Source: Panonychus citri
Lineage: Eukaryota > Arthropoda > Arachnida > Trombidiformes > Tetranychidae
Direction: 5' to 3'
DNA: 64,000 nucleotides
Assembly: GCF_014898815.1 (NCBI RefSeq)
Contig: NW_026515482.1
Span: 2,356,001 to 2,420,000 of the forward strand
The translations under genes were made by a program, and so were the position numbers. Positions 32,692 to 43,016 of this stretch are shown here, in pieces (positions within the stretch are counted from its first letter, which is position 1; every line of letters starts with the position of its first letter). A model generated the notes under the pieces. That model was given only the letters and a program-made list of their open reading frames with translations, was not told the DNA's origin and did not search any database.

Positions 32692-33649
32692 CATTTAATT
32701 TGATTTTCAATCAAACTAAATCAGTTTATCCTGATTAAATAATTAGTCTCAACAACAATCGTCATGTTTGATCATCAGTTTTAATAATTAATTTGATTAC
32801 GTATAGTCTAGTTTTTAATGTCTTCCTGTTTGTTGTGAAAACATGAAAACAAAATCGAGTGACTAATAATCATTGACGAAATCGCAGTCCAATCAATTGA
32901 TTAACACAAAACCGAATTGGGACAATTTGAATTAATTTTTATCGAAATTCTAATTGGACATTATCGTAGTGACATTTTAAATTGCAGATCTTTTTAAAGT
33001 CCGTACGAAGAAAAGAACAATTTTCGATTGTTTTGTCATTAAGACGAAATTGATTCTCTCGTTCTTAAAGTCTTGATGTTTTATTTAAAGTTGTGTACAA
33101 GCGGTGGCGGAGCGTTTAAAACTCTCACCTTAAATGGTTATGGAAAGTGAGGGTGGAAAATTTTGTTAGAGTGGTGGGAATTGATGGGTAAAAGTAAAAT
33201 AATTAAAGGTTAGAAAGATATTGTAGGACTGAAGTGTTTCAACTGATCAGCCAGCGTCCGATTTGATTAAGGTGAATGTGAAAGATTATGTCAATTGATT
33301 GGTGAAAATTGTGTGACAATAATTAGGGTAACGATTGATCATATTTCATGTTGTAGAATCCAAACCAAATTTGTAAACAAATATTCATGCGGAAAATAAT
33401 TTAGCTGAGTAACTGGAAGGTCGATTTTATTTGACTGGCCAATGATTGTTGTTTTCTCAATTTTAATTGTTAACGTCAAACAATTATTGTTATCAGATTA
33501 TTGAGCAATGGATGAGGTCGCTTATTAAGATTCGCTTCCTTGGGTGATTTGAATGAGAGGGTATTCTCAATGGTCTTAAAAGTCCGCAAGTTCGTGAAAT
33601 AAATAGTATCTCCTTGAGTTCGAGATTGTTAATAATTCTGTAAATACAT

Positions 33650-33657
33650 CGCCATCT
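33650..33657 (-). promoter_or_regulatory. AGATGGCG word, CTCF-like
   Basis: Reads AGATGGCG on the minus strand, about 250 bases upstream of the phosphatase start codon. It is the same word as in the cluster upstream of EFA6. Confidence 0.25.
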
Positions 33658-33900
33658 ATTGCATCTCGAAATAAATTCAACTCGATTTGTCTTTTCGTCT
33701 CCATTATTATTATGAATTTGTTATAATCCCTTAATGGTTAAAATTGATTATTATCTTGTTCTTAAATTGTTTTCTTTGATTTCTCTTTTTAGATTTGTGA
33801 TTGTTTTTGTTTTCTAAAGATTTTCCTTTGACTCGTTAATATCTTTTTTTGATTGAGTTTTTTTTTGTATAATTGGATTTAGATTTAAATAGATCAACAG

Positions 33901-35625
33901 ATGAGTAAACGAACGGAATCATCTAATCAAGAGCAACATCATCATCATGAGAGTTCACAATCTTCAACACCACCACCACCAACACCAATACCAACACCTC
34001 CACCTCCACCTCCTCCTCCACCTTCACCAGGATCTCCAGTTCGTCAACCAACGGCTGAAGAATTGGCTGAACAAGAGAGACAAGACAATTTAAGACAATT
34101 CAATATTCTCTTGACTCCAGCATTCGCTGCCTTCTCTCAGATCGTTGACAGTCTATTTCTCACTGGAGTGGGTGGAATGAGTATTGATAATTTTCGCAAG
34201 AATAAAATCACACATATTATCAATTGTACTCATGAGGCACCAAATTGGAGATTATCGGGAGTTGAATGTCATCGGATTCCTGTGAGTTGATTCTTATGAT
34301 AATCTCTGTCCTATTTCATCATGTATGTCGAAAATATTTGATTGTAGCCATTCAGAGTACATGATGTATTTTATATTCGTATCACTTGTTGACCTTTTCC
34401 TTTCCTTTTCTGGTTGATTGATTATTTTCTATTTGATAATTTGCATTTTACGTTTTCCTTTTTCTTATTAACTTTCAGGAGTTTTAATCATTCATTTTTT
34501 GTTTTCTTTTTTTCACTTTTCTCTTTTTCTTTCTCCTTGTTGTCCTTGGCCACTGATGGTTTATTAATGATGGTTAAAAATTGATTCAACTCTTTAAATG
34601 TCAACTTTTCCCAAAACTCTTCCATTGTTTAGATTGATGATTCACCTATTGAAGATTTATCTTCACATTTGGATCGTTCAGCTGATAAGATACAATCAAT
34701 TTTAACTAATGGTGGTAAAGTTGTGGTACATTGTGTGGCTGGTGTTTCCCGTTCAGCAGCAATTGTCATAAGTTATCTGATTAAATATAAAAAGATGTCA
34801 CTTCATGATGCTTATAATCATGTTCAATCTTGTCGTCGGGTTGTCAGGCCTAATAACGGCTTCTTTAGCCAATTGATTGCTTTTGAGAGCAAAATTTTAG
34901 GCTGTACCAGTGTTAAAATGGTTAAGCTCAAGAGAGACGATGTGATGATTGAGGTACCAGATTTTTTTGAAACTGAACATAGAAGATTCGTCCTAATGGA
35001 AACATTCAAGGCAAAAGCACACATTTTAAGGCCGTCAATTGATAAACCTGGTCCTAGTCCGGTTGTCCAAGGTCAACATCCGGTATCTGCCGGTGGTAAT
35101 GTTCCAGTAAAGAGTCTAAAAAAACAATCAGTGACTCATCCACAGCCACATTCTCATTCACCGATTCATTTACATACGTCACCGGGTCACCAATTAGTTC
35201 ATCCAACCGTTAAACCATTAGGTCAACCATTAGGTCAACCATTAGGTCAACCACAAGGACAGCCTTTAGTTCAACCATTAGCTCAACCTTTAGCTCAATC
35301 CTCAACCCATTCAAGTAATTCATCGAACCAATCTTCAAGCCAATCTCCCCCACGGTCGATATCTCGATCACCATTTCGATCACCGATTCGTATACCATCT
35401 CGAACATCATCTAAATCGTCTAAATCAAGAGTTCGAACACCATCTTGTTCACATGCTCGAACATTATCTTGTTCACCAACTCGACCTCCGACTCGATCGC
35501 CATCTAAGACACCACATCATCATCCACAATCGCAGTCACCATCTCGGCAGGAATCAGAAATACACTCGGAGTCACAATCACAGATACAAACACGACCACA
35601 ATCACAACCACCATCACAACATTAA
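33901..35625 (+). CDS. Atypical dual-specificity phosphatase with long Ser/Pro/Gln tail
   Basis: Two exons, 33901-34281 and 34633-35625 (phase 0), give 457 residues. Residues 1-50 are His/Ser- then Pro-rich. The catalytic domain runs from about 75 to 200. It contains IDDSP (Asp129/Asp130, candidate general acid) and the P-loop HCVAGVSRSA with nucleophile Cys161 and Arg167, then the AYNHVQSCRRVVRPNNGFFSQL block seen in the DUSP14/18/21 group. These enzymes dephosphorylate Ser/Thr and Tyr, often on MAP-kinase pathway proteins. The remaining 250 residues are unusual for this group, whose members are near 200 residues: they include a short PLGQ repeat (35215-35290) and an Arg-Ser/Ser-Pro-rich stretch like an RS domain. 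The 3' end converges on the next gene, with 108 bases between stop codons. The exact DUSP ortholog is uncertain. Confidence 0.88.
34282..34632 (+). other. Intron of the dual-specificity phosphatase
   Basis: Bounded by GTGAGT and a T-rich tract ending TTTAG. Nothing else is visible. Confidence 0.8.
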
Positions 35626-35733
35626 ATTAAACTTTGTATTCAGTCTCACTAAAAGACATCACACATAAGCTGATTTTCTTTTTCTTCTTCGCATGTTTGT
35701 TGTATGTTAACAGGATTAAAGAGAGTTTTAAAA

Positions 35734-38423
35734 TCAAACTGGAAGAAGATCAAAATCATCGATCACTTTAACTAAAGGGACATAACTATCATCTATATTG
35801 ACCAGTCCAAGGCTTTTAGGATCATAGTAACCATTTTCTTTTCCTTTCCATTCCCAATCAAGCTTTTGAATGGCCTGAAGGGATTCGGCTTCACGTCGTT
35901 GTCTTAATAGTGCAGATTCCTTGATCTTTTCCCATTTATCGTCAATATCTTGTAACCATTGAGAAAACAAACGTCCATTGTATCTTGATCTAGAACCATG
36001 ATTCTCAGAGTTACCTAAGCCCAAATTAAAAAAGAAAAATGCAAAACAATTAAAATCAAACCCATTAATTAACTAGAATACAAGGAAAATAAAAATGAAG
36101 ATACAAATTTTCTCAAAATTTCAAGAGTAATTATTTTACCTGTAAGGGTATGGAGATCAGTTGAAGAATTACCAGTTGATATTGTGAAAGAAGCTCGGGC
36201 ATATTCATTGGTACGAGTTGTTGAATTGGTGGAACTTGATGAAGTACCTGTTGCGGAAGATCCACTTGTTAATATATCACCATTAGTTGATTCGGTTTCA
36301 GGTTCAATTGTATTATAAATTTCTTCATCTTTCATTATTGTACAAAATGAGAAAGGTTGACTTTGATTAGCCAATGCAAGAGCCGCTCTTGTATGGACCC
36401 TTAGAACTTCCTGTTCAGCCGATAATCGTAATTTATCCTTCTCAATCATATGTTGAATTCGTAATTTATGACGAGCCTTTTCCTGTTCAAGAAACAATGA
36501 ATATAAAGCACTGCCCACTTGGATACTCTTGGGTGGCTGACAAGGAGGTGGTAAGATCGCTGTTCCTGATTTAAATAACATATGACCGGATGGCATTGAT
36601 GAACTGGAAGAAGATGATGAATTTATAGTTGTTGATGATGGTGTTGTTGTTGTTGTTGTTGTGGTTGATGTCGTAGTTATAGAAGGTGTAATCAATTCTG
36701 ATGCAGAAGGAATTTTACCTTCTAATAGATAAGATCCCTTATTTAATAGATAATCCTTGAAACCTTGAGGGGGTTTTGGGTGCACAGGTAATAATTGGGT
36801 TCTTCTTTTATCAATTTGTTTTCTAATATTAAGATACATATGGTAACAGTTGTAGGAGGGCATTTGGAATTCTTTAGGTGTTGTGTCTTTAGGTTGAGCA
36901 GTTGAATTTGAATCAGTTTTATCGGTACCAGTATTATTTACATTCTTAGAAACATTATTATCCGTTCCACCAGAGGCAGAGGAAGAGGTTGACTCATTAT
37001 CTTCATCTTCACGGTCAACCCTATCACCTGAGTTTCTATTACTATTATTGCCTCCACTTTCATCGTTTCCTCTTCGTAAGGAACTAGAACCAGAAGATGA
37101 AACATTTTTAGAGAAATTAGATGAAGATGAGGTTGATGTTGATCCTTTATGACGATGTTTTCTCTTTCGTGATGATGAACTTTCTTTAATTGATTCTTTA
37201 CTCTCCTTGGAATTGGTTTGAGTATCATTTCCATCTTTACTATTGAAATCACATTTACCTGAGGAATTAAAAACGGAAGAAGGTGAGATAACCTTACGAT
37301 TGTCTTCACCCTCCTGATTGGATGATGATGAGGTTGTTTCATCTCTGGACTCACAATTTTTATGCTGCTGTTGTTGAGCAGCTCGTTGACTACTTCTGGT
37401 CACCCGACCAGAAGAGGAAAAATTTGAGGTTGATGAAGGCTGTTGATTGGATGAAGAGGAAGAAGATGATGATGATGAGGTTGTTGTAGTGGACGATTGT
37501 GATGATGAAGATGATGATATTGGTGCAGAATTATTATTACAATTAGTATTTGTTTCATCTCCTTTGTTTTCTTCAGTTGAATTGGAAACAGATGAGGAAG
37601 AGACAACATATGATACATTGGAAGATGAGCCATTTGATGATGTAACCTTTTGACTTTCAAAATTAGACGAAGATGTAGATCCATTTCCAGTTAAAGATGA
37701 CATAACTATCTTTAACGGTGGTACCTTGGGTGCACTGTAACTATGATCTCCTTGATCACTTTTACTACTACTCATAACGCCAGTATTTACCGAGTTACTT
37801 GAGACTGGGGTTGATGCCGATGTCGTGGTTACTGGTGATGAGGTTGTACTGGTCGTTGATGTTAAAGTATTGGTTATTGTTGTGGTTGGGGCTGTCACGG
37901 TTGTAGTAAGTGTGTTTGTTAAAGTAGATGATGTTGTTACTGTTGCTGAAGTTGTTGTTGTTGCTGATGCTGATGCTACTGTTGTTGCTGGTGTTGTTGT
38001 TGTTGTTGTTGTTATGGCTGCTGCTGTTGTGGTTAATGTAGTAATTGCTGTTGTTGGTGGTGTTACTGTTGTGGATGATGAGGTTGAAGGTGTCAATGAA
38101 GATGATAAAGCCGCTTGAGGTGGTGATTTTTGCTCACCATCAGCTTCACCAATCTCCATTGTGGTTGGTGGGGTTTTCTGATCGCCATCAGCTTCACTTT
38201 TCTTAACATTGGCTGGTAATTTATCTCCATCAGCTTCACCAGTAATCTTCATTGTAGTTGGTTGAGTTGTTGTTATGGTTTTCTTTTCGTCATTACCTTC
38301 ACTTATCTCCATTGGTGTTACCAAATTTGTTTCCTCACCATCGGTTTCTCCTATTTCCATAGCGGTTGGTAAGCTAATCTGCTTTCCATCAGTTTCATTC
38401 ACCTCCATTGTGGTTGTTGGCAT
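35734..38423 (-). CDS. ANKRD11/12 C-terminal-domain protein without ankyrin repeats
   Basis: Exons 36140-38423 and 35734-36014 join in frame across a G|GT codon, giving 854 residues. Residues 1-110 contain several near-repeats of TTMEIGEADGE type. About 110-530 is Thr/Ser/Val- and Ser-rich with a basic KRKHRHK patch. From about 535 the sequence matches the C-terminal region of vertebrate ANKRD11/ANKRD12 as I remember it: YLNIRKQIDKRR, HPKPPQGFKDYLLNKGSYLL, EQEKARHKLRIQHMIEKDKL, LRVHTRAALALANQ, then FSQWLQDIDDKWEKIK and a DFDLLPV end. Those proteins are nuclear co-regulators that recruit histone deacetylases. No ankyrin repeat is encoded, and the next gene begins about 1 kb upstream, so this looks like a split-off or ancestral ankyrin-free form. 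An in-frame stop lies just before the ATG, although an acceptor-like AG at 38439-38440 leaves room for an upstream 5' exon. Confidence 0.82.
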
Positions 38424-39440
38424 TTCCCCTTCAATCTAGATCAACAAAGAGACGGAAAAACAACAGACAACACAATCACTAAAGAGTAAAACTAATAAAC
38501 ACTAGGGACAAAATTAACCCAAATGAGTAATAATTATTATACCAATTAAACAATTGTCCCACCGCAAACATAATCCAACAAAAATCATGATAAAATCATC
38601 ATGATAATAAAAATATTAACAAGATTCGATTAATATTATCAAAAGAATAAACTTTCAAATCGATTTAATTGAATACAAATCGATTGTTAACCAAAAAATT
38701 CCAAAAAAGACAGACTATGAAAAGAAAGAGAAAATAATTAGACAGAGAAAAAGAATTTTTATCGATAGAAAATAATCGATTTACGAGCCGCGTTTTCAAA
38801 TCGATTCTTTCACTTAGATCTTTTCTCTTTTTAGTTAACAAAATAAACTAAGTGTGTCTCTAGTGAACAACAAACAAACAAGAAAATTTTTTTTATTATT
38901 GTTTGTTTTTATTAGAAAATAAAATCTTTAATTGTGTTACCTTTTAATTAAACTGTTTCATTTTCACATTTTTAATTATTAATTATTACTAATTAATCAC
39001 CTCGTTTGTTATCCTTTTCCTGTAAGTAAAAGAATTCAAATTACCTTCCTTTTTGGAATCTTTTGTTGTGGATTGAGAGAATTACAAAGCTTCTCTTTCT
39101 CAAAAAATATTCTTTTTCTCTTTATTTCTCTTTCTCTCTCTCTCTTGATAAGCTTTTTTCTCTTTTCTTTTGTTTACCATTTTTGAGGCTTTCTTTTTAT
39201 CTTCTGATAAATTTCATCTATGATCTAATTTGTTCTGTTTTTGAGAAGTTTATCAATTCAATTCTATTCTTAATTTGTGATTTGACTAATTGTGTTAATT
39301 GATTGTGTTCTAATCTTTGGTTTCTTTTGTTTTCTCTTCTCTTCTCCTGTGTCATCATTTTCTTTTTTTTTTCGTCATTAGGGTTAACAATGGTTTTAAA
39401 GAACAATTTATTCTACTGCTGATAGAAACAACTGATTCTA
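38424..39440. other. Bidirectional promoter region, ANKRD-like gene and ATG14
   Basis: About 1 kb between divergent start codons. On the ATG14 side a donor-like CTGTAAGT near 39020 and an acceptor-like CATTAGG near 39380 suggest a 5' UTR intron. A short upstream reading frame precedes ATG14. No TATA box is clear for either gene. Confidence 0.5.
39390..39422 (+). CDS. Upstream ORF in the ATG14 leader (10 codons)
   Basis: ATG at 39390 with an A three bases before it reads MVLKNNLFYC and stops at 39420-39422, 18 bases before the ATG14 start. If in the mature leader, it should reduce or condition ATG14 translation. It was inferred from sequence only. Confidence 0.35.
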   Translation: MVLKNNLFYC

Positions 39441-40922
39441 ATGTCATTGACTGGAAAATTGCGATGTTTAATTTGTGACCATGAGAGAGAAAACTTTATA
39501 TGTTCTACCTGTATTTGTGAAGGTAATTTTTCATCATCTAAAAAGCAAGAGGTAACTAAATCAGAGACCAAACGGTCAAGTAAACATGGAGGAAAAGCTT
39601 CATCATCATCATCGATAACAACAGCAACACCAATTTTGACTAAATTTTCCGAGTTAAAGACCCGATTACGTTTACTAGAGGAAGAATACAAAACCATTAA
39701 TGACCAGTTTGAAGCTCTTTTGGCTGATAATAAGAGAAAAGAATCTCTTGAACAGGCCATCATTGAACATAACTTGAAAAACATTTCGATTAGAAGATTG
39801 ATCAGTTTGACTCGTAATCAATTAGCCATTGTTGATGAATGTTCCAGAAAAACTGAACAAATGCTTAACTCATCGGAAAGGAATCACGATAGATCAGCAG
39901 ATGATATTGAGACATTACGAAGAGCAATTGTCAGAGTACAATATAAACTTGAAAAGGTGAATGCTGAGTTTGAACGAGTTCGAACTGAAGTTGAAGAGGA
40001 AACAAAGACTAAATTGTTACAATTGAAGGAAAGAATTTTCCCTTTCTATTGTGAGAAAGTTTGTTTAAATTCAACTGCAACCAATTCAGTTGATGAAACT
40101 TTCTCCTCCAAAGAGGGTTCATTGTTTATCTCTGAATCTGAAACTGATTCTTTCTCAACAACATGTTGTCCACCCTCAATGGGTTCATGGGCCAATGTTG
40201 AATCAAATTGTCAACGTTATTATATCGTTGAACCTTGGATTCCAAAATGTTCCGTTGCACAGCAATACATTAATTGGATTAATCAAACCCAAGAAGCATG
40301 TAAACTCAGTCCAATTGGTGAACCTGATGGTGATGATCAATATATTGTTAAGAACGATGCTTATCGTATCTCTGCTGCTCTTTCCTACATTACTCAACTT
40401 TTGGAATTATCTTCATTTGTTACCGATGTTTCATTTCCAAAGCGACTCAATTTTGTTGAATTTCATTCTAAATTCAATGAGGGAACAGAAATTTTTCTCA
40501 CCGAGGATGAAATACTCCATAAAGTTGCCAAATTGAATATAAATCTAATTCATTTATGCCTTTCACAGAAAGTTGATTGCAAATTATTGGTACCAACCCA
40601 TACAGGTCAAAATTTGTCCTTTCTTTTTGATCCCAACTATGCCACTTACAACAGAGCTGGACCAGTTTTTGCTGATACGGAATCACATTATCGTTTTGAA
40701 GAAGCACTTTATCATGATTATAGTCTTATCGAATCAAATGAAACTGATTACCCTTATTCTGATGATTTTTGGGATGAAGGTGATTGGGAATCAATTACTT
40801 CTGCTCAAGCAGTAGCTCCATACGCTGAATTATACGCTTCCCAGCAATCGACCACTAGTATAACCAGTGGAATCATGTCTTCGGCTCTTTATGCTGTTAC
40901 CTCTCTTATTCGTAAAAAATGA
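39441..40922 (+). CDS. Atg14: ATG14 (Barkor) autophagy subunit of the class III PI3-kinase complex
   Basis: A single-exon frame of 493 residues, matching human ATG14 (about 492) in length. The N-terminus has CxxC pairs (Cys9, Cys12, Cys21, Cys24) as in the ER-targeting zinc-ribbon-like element. A coiled coil, about 70-205, would pair with Beclin 1. The region from about 265 matches ATG14: GPWI-like EPWIPK, YINWIN, YRISAALSYITQLLELSSFV, FPKRLNF, KLNINLIHLCLSQ and a GDWESI block, then a C-terminal amphipathic stretch (about 445-493) in the position of the BATS membrane-curvature sensor. ATG14 directs the VPS34 complex to ER sites where autophagosomes form. It is divergently paired with the ANKRD-like gene and convergent with NDUFA8. 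The intronless coding region stands out among intron-bearing neighbours. Confidence 0.9.
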   Translation: MSLTGKLRCLICDHERENFICSTCICEGNFSSSKKQEVTKSETKRSSKHGGKASSSSSITTATPILTKFSELKTRLRLLEEEYKTINDQFEALLADNKRKESLEQAIIEHNLKNISIRRLISLTRNQLAIVDECSRKTEQMLNSSERNHDRSADDIETLRRAIVRVQYKLEKVNAEFERVRTEVEEETKTKLLQLKERIFPFYCEKVCLNSTATNSVDETFSSKEGSLFISESETDSFSTTCCPPSMGSWANVESNCQRYYIVEPWIPKCSVAQQYINWINQTQEACKLSPIGEPDGDDQYIVKNDAYRISAALSYITQLLELSSFVTDVSFPKRLNFVEFHSKFNEGTEIFLTEDEILHKVAKLNINLIHLCLSQKVDCKLLVPTHTGQNLSFLFDPNYATYNRAGPVFADTESHYRFEEALYHDYSLIESNETDYPYSDDFWDEGDWESITSAQAVAPYAELYASQQSTTSITSGIMSSALYAVTSLIRKK

Positions 40923-41029
40923 ACAAAATCATCTGTTTGATGGTAACTGATTCCATCAACTTAATCACCATTTGCAGTTCAAATAGAATTTACTATTCAT
41001 TTGAATTAGTTCTCTCTTTTCCCCATTCA

Positions 41030-41071
<42 letters not shown>

Positions 41072-41396
41072 CCACTCTGGCAGTAATATACAAACATCAA
41101 TGTAAATTCAAATCTAATCTCCATCAATATTATACAAAGTACGCACGTTTGAAATCAAAAAGGTCAATAATAAATACAGTTATTAACCGAGTTATGTTAT
41201 ATTATTTATGTTTTTCTTTGACTCGTTTTATAACCAGCTAGTAACACAATAACTGAATTTATACTAACATCTTTAGGATTTTGTAACTGACCATGAATAT
41301 CTACTAAAGACATTCATGTTTGACAGTTAGAATATATCTTGATGATTTTGCACCAATTTGCAGTAGATTAATAAAATCGAAGATAATAAATGAGGT
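40923..41396. other. Convergent 3' region, ATG14 and NDUFA8
   Basis: Holds both 3' untranslated regions and a 37-base (CT)n run at 41033-41069. Nothing coding is visible. Confidence 0.6.
41033..41069. repeat. (CT)n microsatellite
   Basis: About 18 perfect CT units, 110 bases after the ATG14 stop, probably inside its 3' UTR. Confidence 0.95.
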
Positions 41397-42132
41397 TTAA
41401 TGTTTCCTTGGACCAAAATTAAACCAATCCACGGCAGTCCAAGCACCAGAAAAGCCTTTCTTATGTTCTGGTAGTTCAGGAGGAACAATACCAGAAGGTT
41501 CTGGGAAATCGGCAACCCATTTCGCTGGTTTTGGTCTCTCTGGATCATGAACTCGAACTTGAGAAAAATATCCAAAGGGTGGCTTTTCCATTCCAAGTTT
41601 TCGATACATACAAGCATCCCAAATTAACTCTTGGTCACGACATCTAAAAACAAAAGACAGCAAAATAAAAAGAAAAAAATTTAGAATAAATTTGCTTTGA
41701 TATTGTAAAGGAAAAATAAACAATTCTACCTTGATAGTGATAAAATCTCCGAATGCCATAGAACACAATTAGTAAGAGCTTCCAATTCTTGTTTACAACT
41801 ATTCTTCACTTTCTGATAGAAATCTTTACCACAGGCAGTTAATCTTTTACCTTCTTCAATACATTTACGTGGATCTTTTTCTTCAACTTTACACAACATG
41901 AAATCCTGATTGTCGAGGAAAACAAAAGAAAGGTAAAAAAAAATTAAAAGTCGATAGTAAATTAACAATTTGCATTGGAAAATATATAAAAACAATCACT
42001 TACTTTGCTTAATTCATCACAATGTTTACCCAAATAAATTGCTGATGCTCTCATTATGGGAGAACCTAAATTGATCTCATCAGTTTCGAGAGTCTCTAAT
42101 GGAGGTAAATTGCTATAAAGTGTTTGCTCCAT
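41397..42132 (-). CDS. NDUFA8: NADH dehydrogenase (ubiquinone) 1 alpha subcomplex subunit 8
   Basis: Three exons, 42004-42132, 41730-41905 and 41397-41643, join in phase to give 183 residues (human NDUFA8 is 172). The protein shows the family's repeated Cx9C pattern: Cys pairs spaced by nine residues in HCDELSKDFMLC, CKVEEKDPRKC, CIEEGKRLTAC, CKQELEALTNC and CRDQELIWDAC. These cysteines form disulfides after Mia40-dependent import into the mitochondrial intermembrane space. NDUFA8 is an accessory subunit on the intermembrane-space face of complex I. The C-terminus is Pro-rich with a VDWFNFGPRKH end. The gene sits 227 bases downstream of the COPZ stop on the same strand, so its promoter must be very compact or overlap the COPZ 3' end. 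Confidence 0.93.
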
Positions 42133-42351
42133 AATTGAATTAATTTAAAAAAAACCAAATCAAAAATTCACAACAATCAATTTGAGAAAAGAATCAAAAA
42201 CAAAGAATATTTTTGATCTTTTAACCTGAAGAAGTCAATGGTAACCTAGGCAACGGTTTTCGTTTTAGTGAAATTAGTCTTTTGGTCTATTTAAAGAGCA
42301 AATGGAAAATTTATTCTTCAACATTGGCATTTAATGTTCGATTAGAAAACA

Positions 42352-42357
42352 TTTATT
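42352..42357 (-). terminator. Poly(A) signal AATAAA, COPZ
   Basis: On the minus strand AATAAA begins two bases after the COPZ stop codon, implying a 3' UTR of only about 20-30 bases if used. Confidence 0.4.
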
Positions 42358-42359
42358 GT

Positions 42360-43016
42360 TTATCTTAAAATTGACCATTTTAATTGTTCTCGAGCTGATT
42401 GGAAAATCTGGGAAACAGTTTGTTCGCCAATGGGAATATCTTCTGGTTTAGTGGCGACTCTTTGAACAACCGCTGCTGGATCAGCTTCCAAAATAACACC
42501 ATTGTCACAAATCTCGTCAATAGCCAAGGTGACAACATCCAAATTCTCAAGTAAAGTTCGTTTTTCAACATTTTTTCGTAAAATAGAACTTATTGATTCT
42601 ACTAGACAATTAAGGATACTTAACAGGAGAAGTGCGTTCTCATCAGGTCCACCAAGAACATAAAAGAAAAGATCAACTGACGAACGGTAAAGAATAGTGT
42701 AACCATCCAACATGAGAACCTCTCCATTGGCTCGATGGGTTTTCTTGAATAAGTTTTTCTCAAAAGCTTTTTGTTCCTTTAACGAACTTTCTTTATCATA
42801 ATATTTGGCCACAACTCGACCACCATCATTATCTAAAATAATGATGCTACAAATTGAGATTAAATTTGGTTCTGGAAGCTAATTTAAAGGTAAGAAAAAA
42901 AATGTCAACAATCAACAGAGCAAAAAAAAAGAAAGACAATCAAGTTGATTAACCTAACAAACCACAATTACGACCTTAAATCTTTATCGACTTACCGTGA
43001 TACCTGATGAATCCAT
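42360..43016 (-). CDS. COPZ: Coatomer subunit zeta
   Basis: Exons 42996-43016 (MDSSGIT) and 42360-42878 join in phase to give 179 residues, the usual length (human COPZ1 is 177). The longin-like core is clear: SIIILDNDGGRVVAKYY, ANGEVLMLDGYTILYRSSVD, FYVLGGPDENALLLLSILN and the AIDEICDNGVILEADP block. Zeta-COP pairs with gamma-COP in the F-subcomplex of the COPI coat, which drives Golgi-to-ER and intra-Golgi vesicle traffic. A tiny first coding exon followed by a 117-base intron is the only split. The gene is in tandem with NDUFA8. The zeta1/zeta2 distinction does not apply here. Confidence 0.95.

Larger units (their letters stand above)
32563..33900. other. Divergent promoter region, acidic-protein gene and phosphatase
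   Basis: Contains the TATA box of the minus-strand gene and one CGCCATCT word at 33650-33657 (AGATGGCG on the minus strand). No coding sequence was seen. Confidence 0.5.

Noticed and set aside
37400..38118. Antisense and shifted frames over the ANKRD-like gene
   Set aside because: They are shadows of its Thr/Ser-rich exon; the real frame carries the conserved C-terminal domain.
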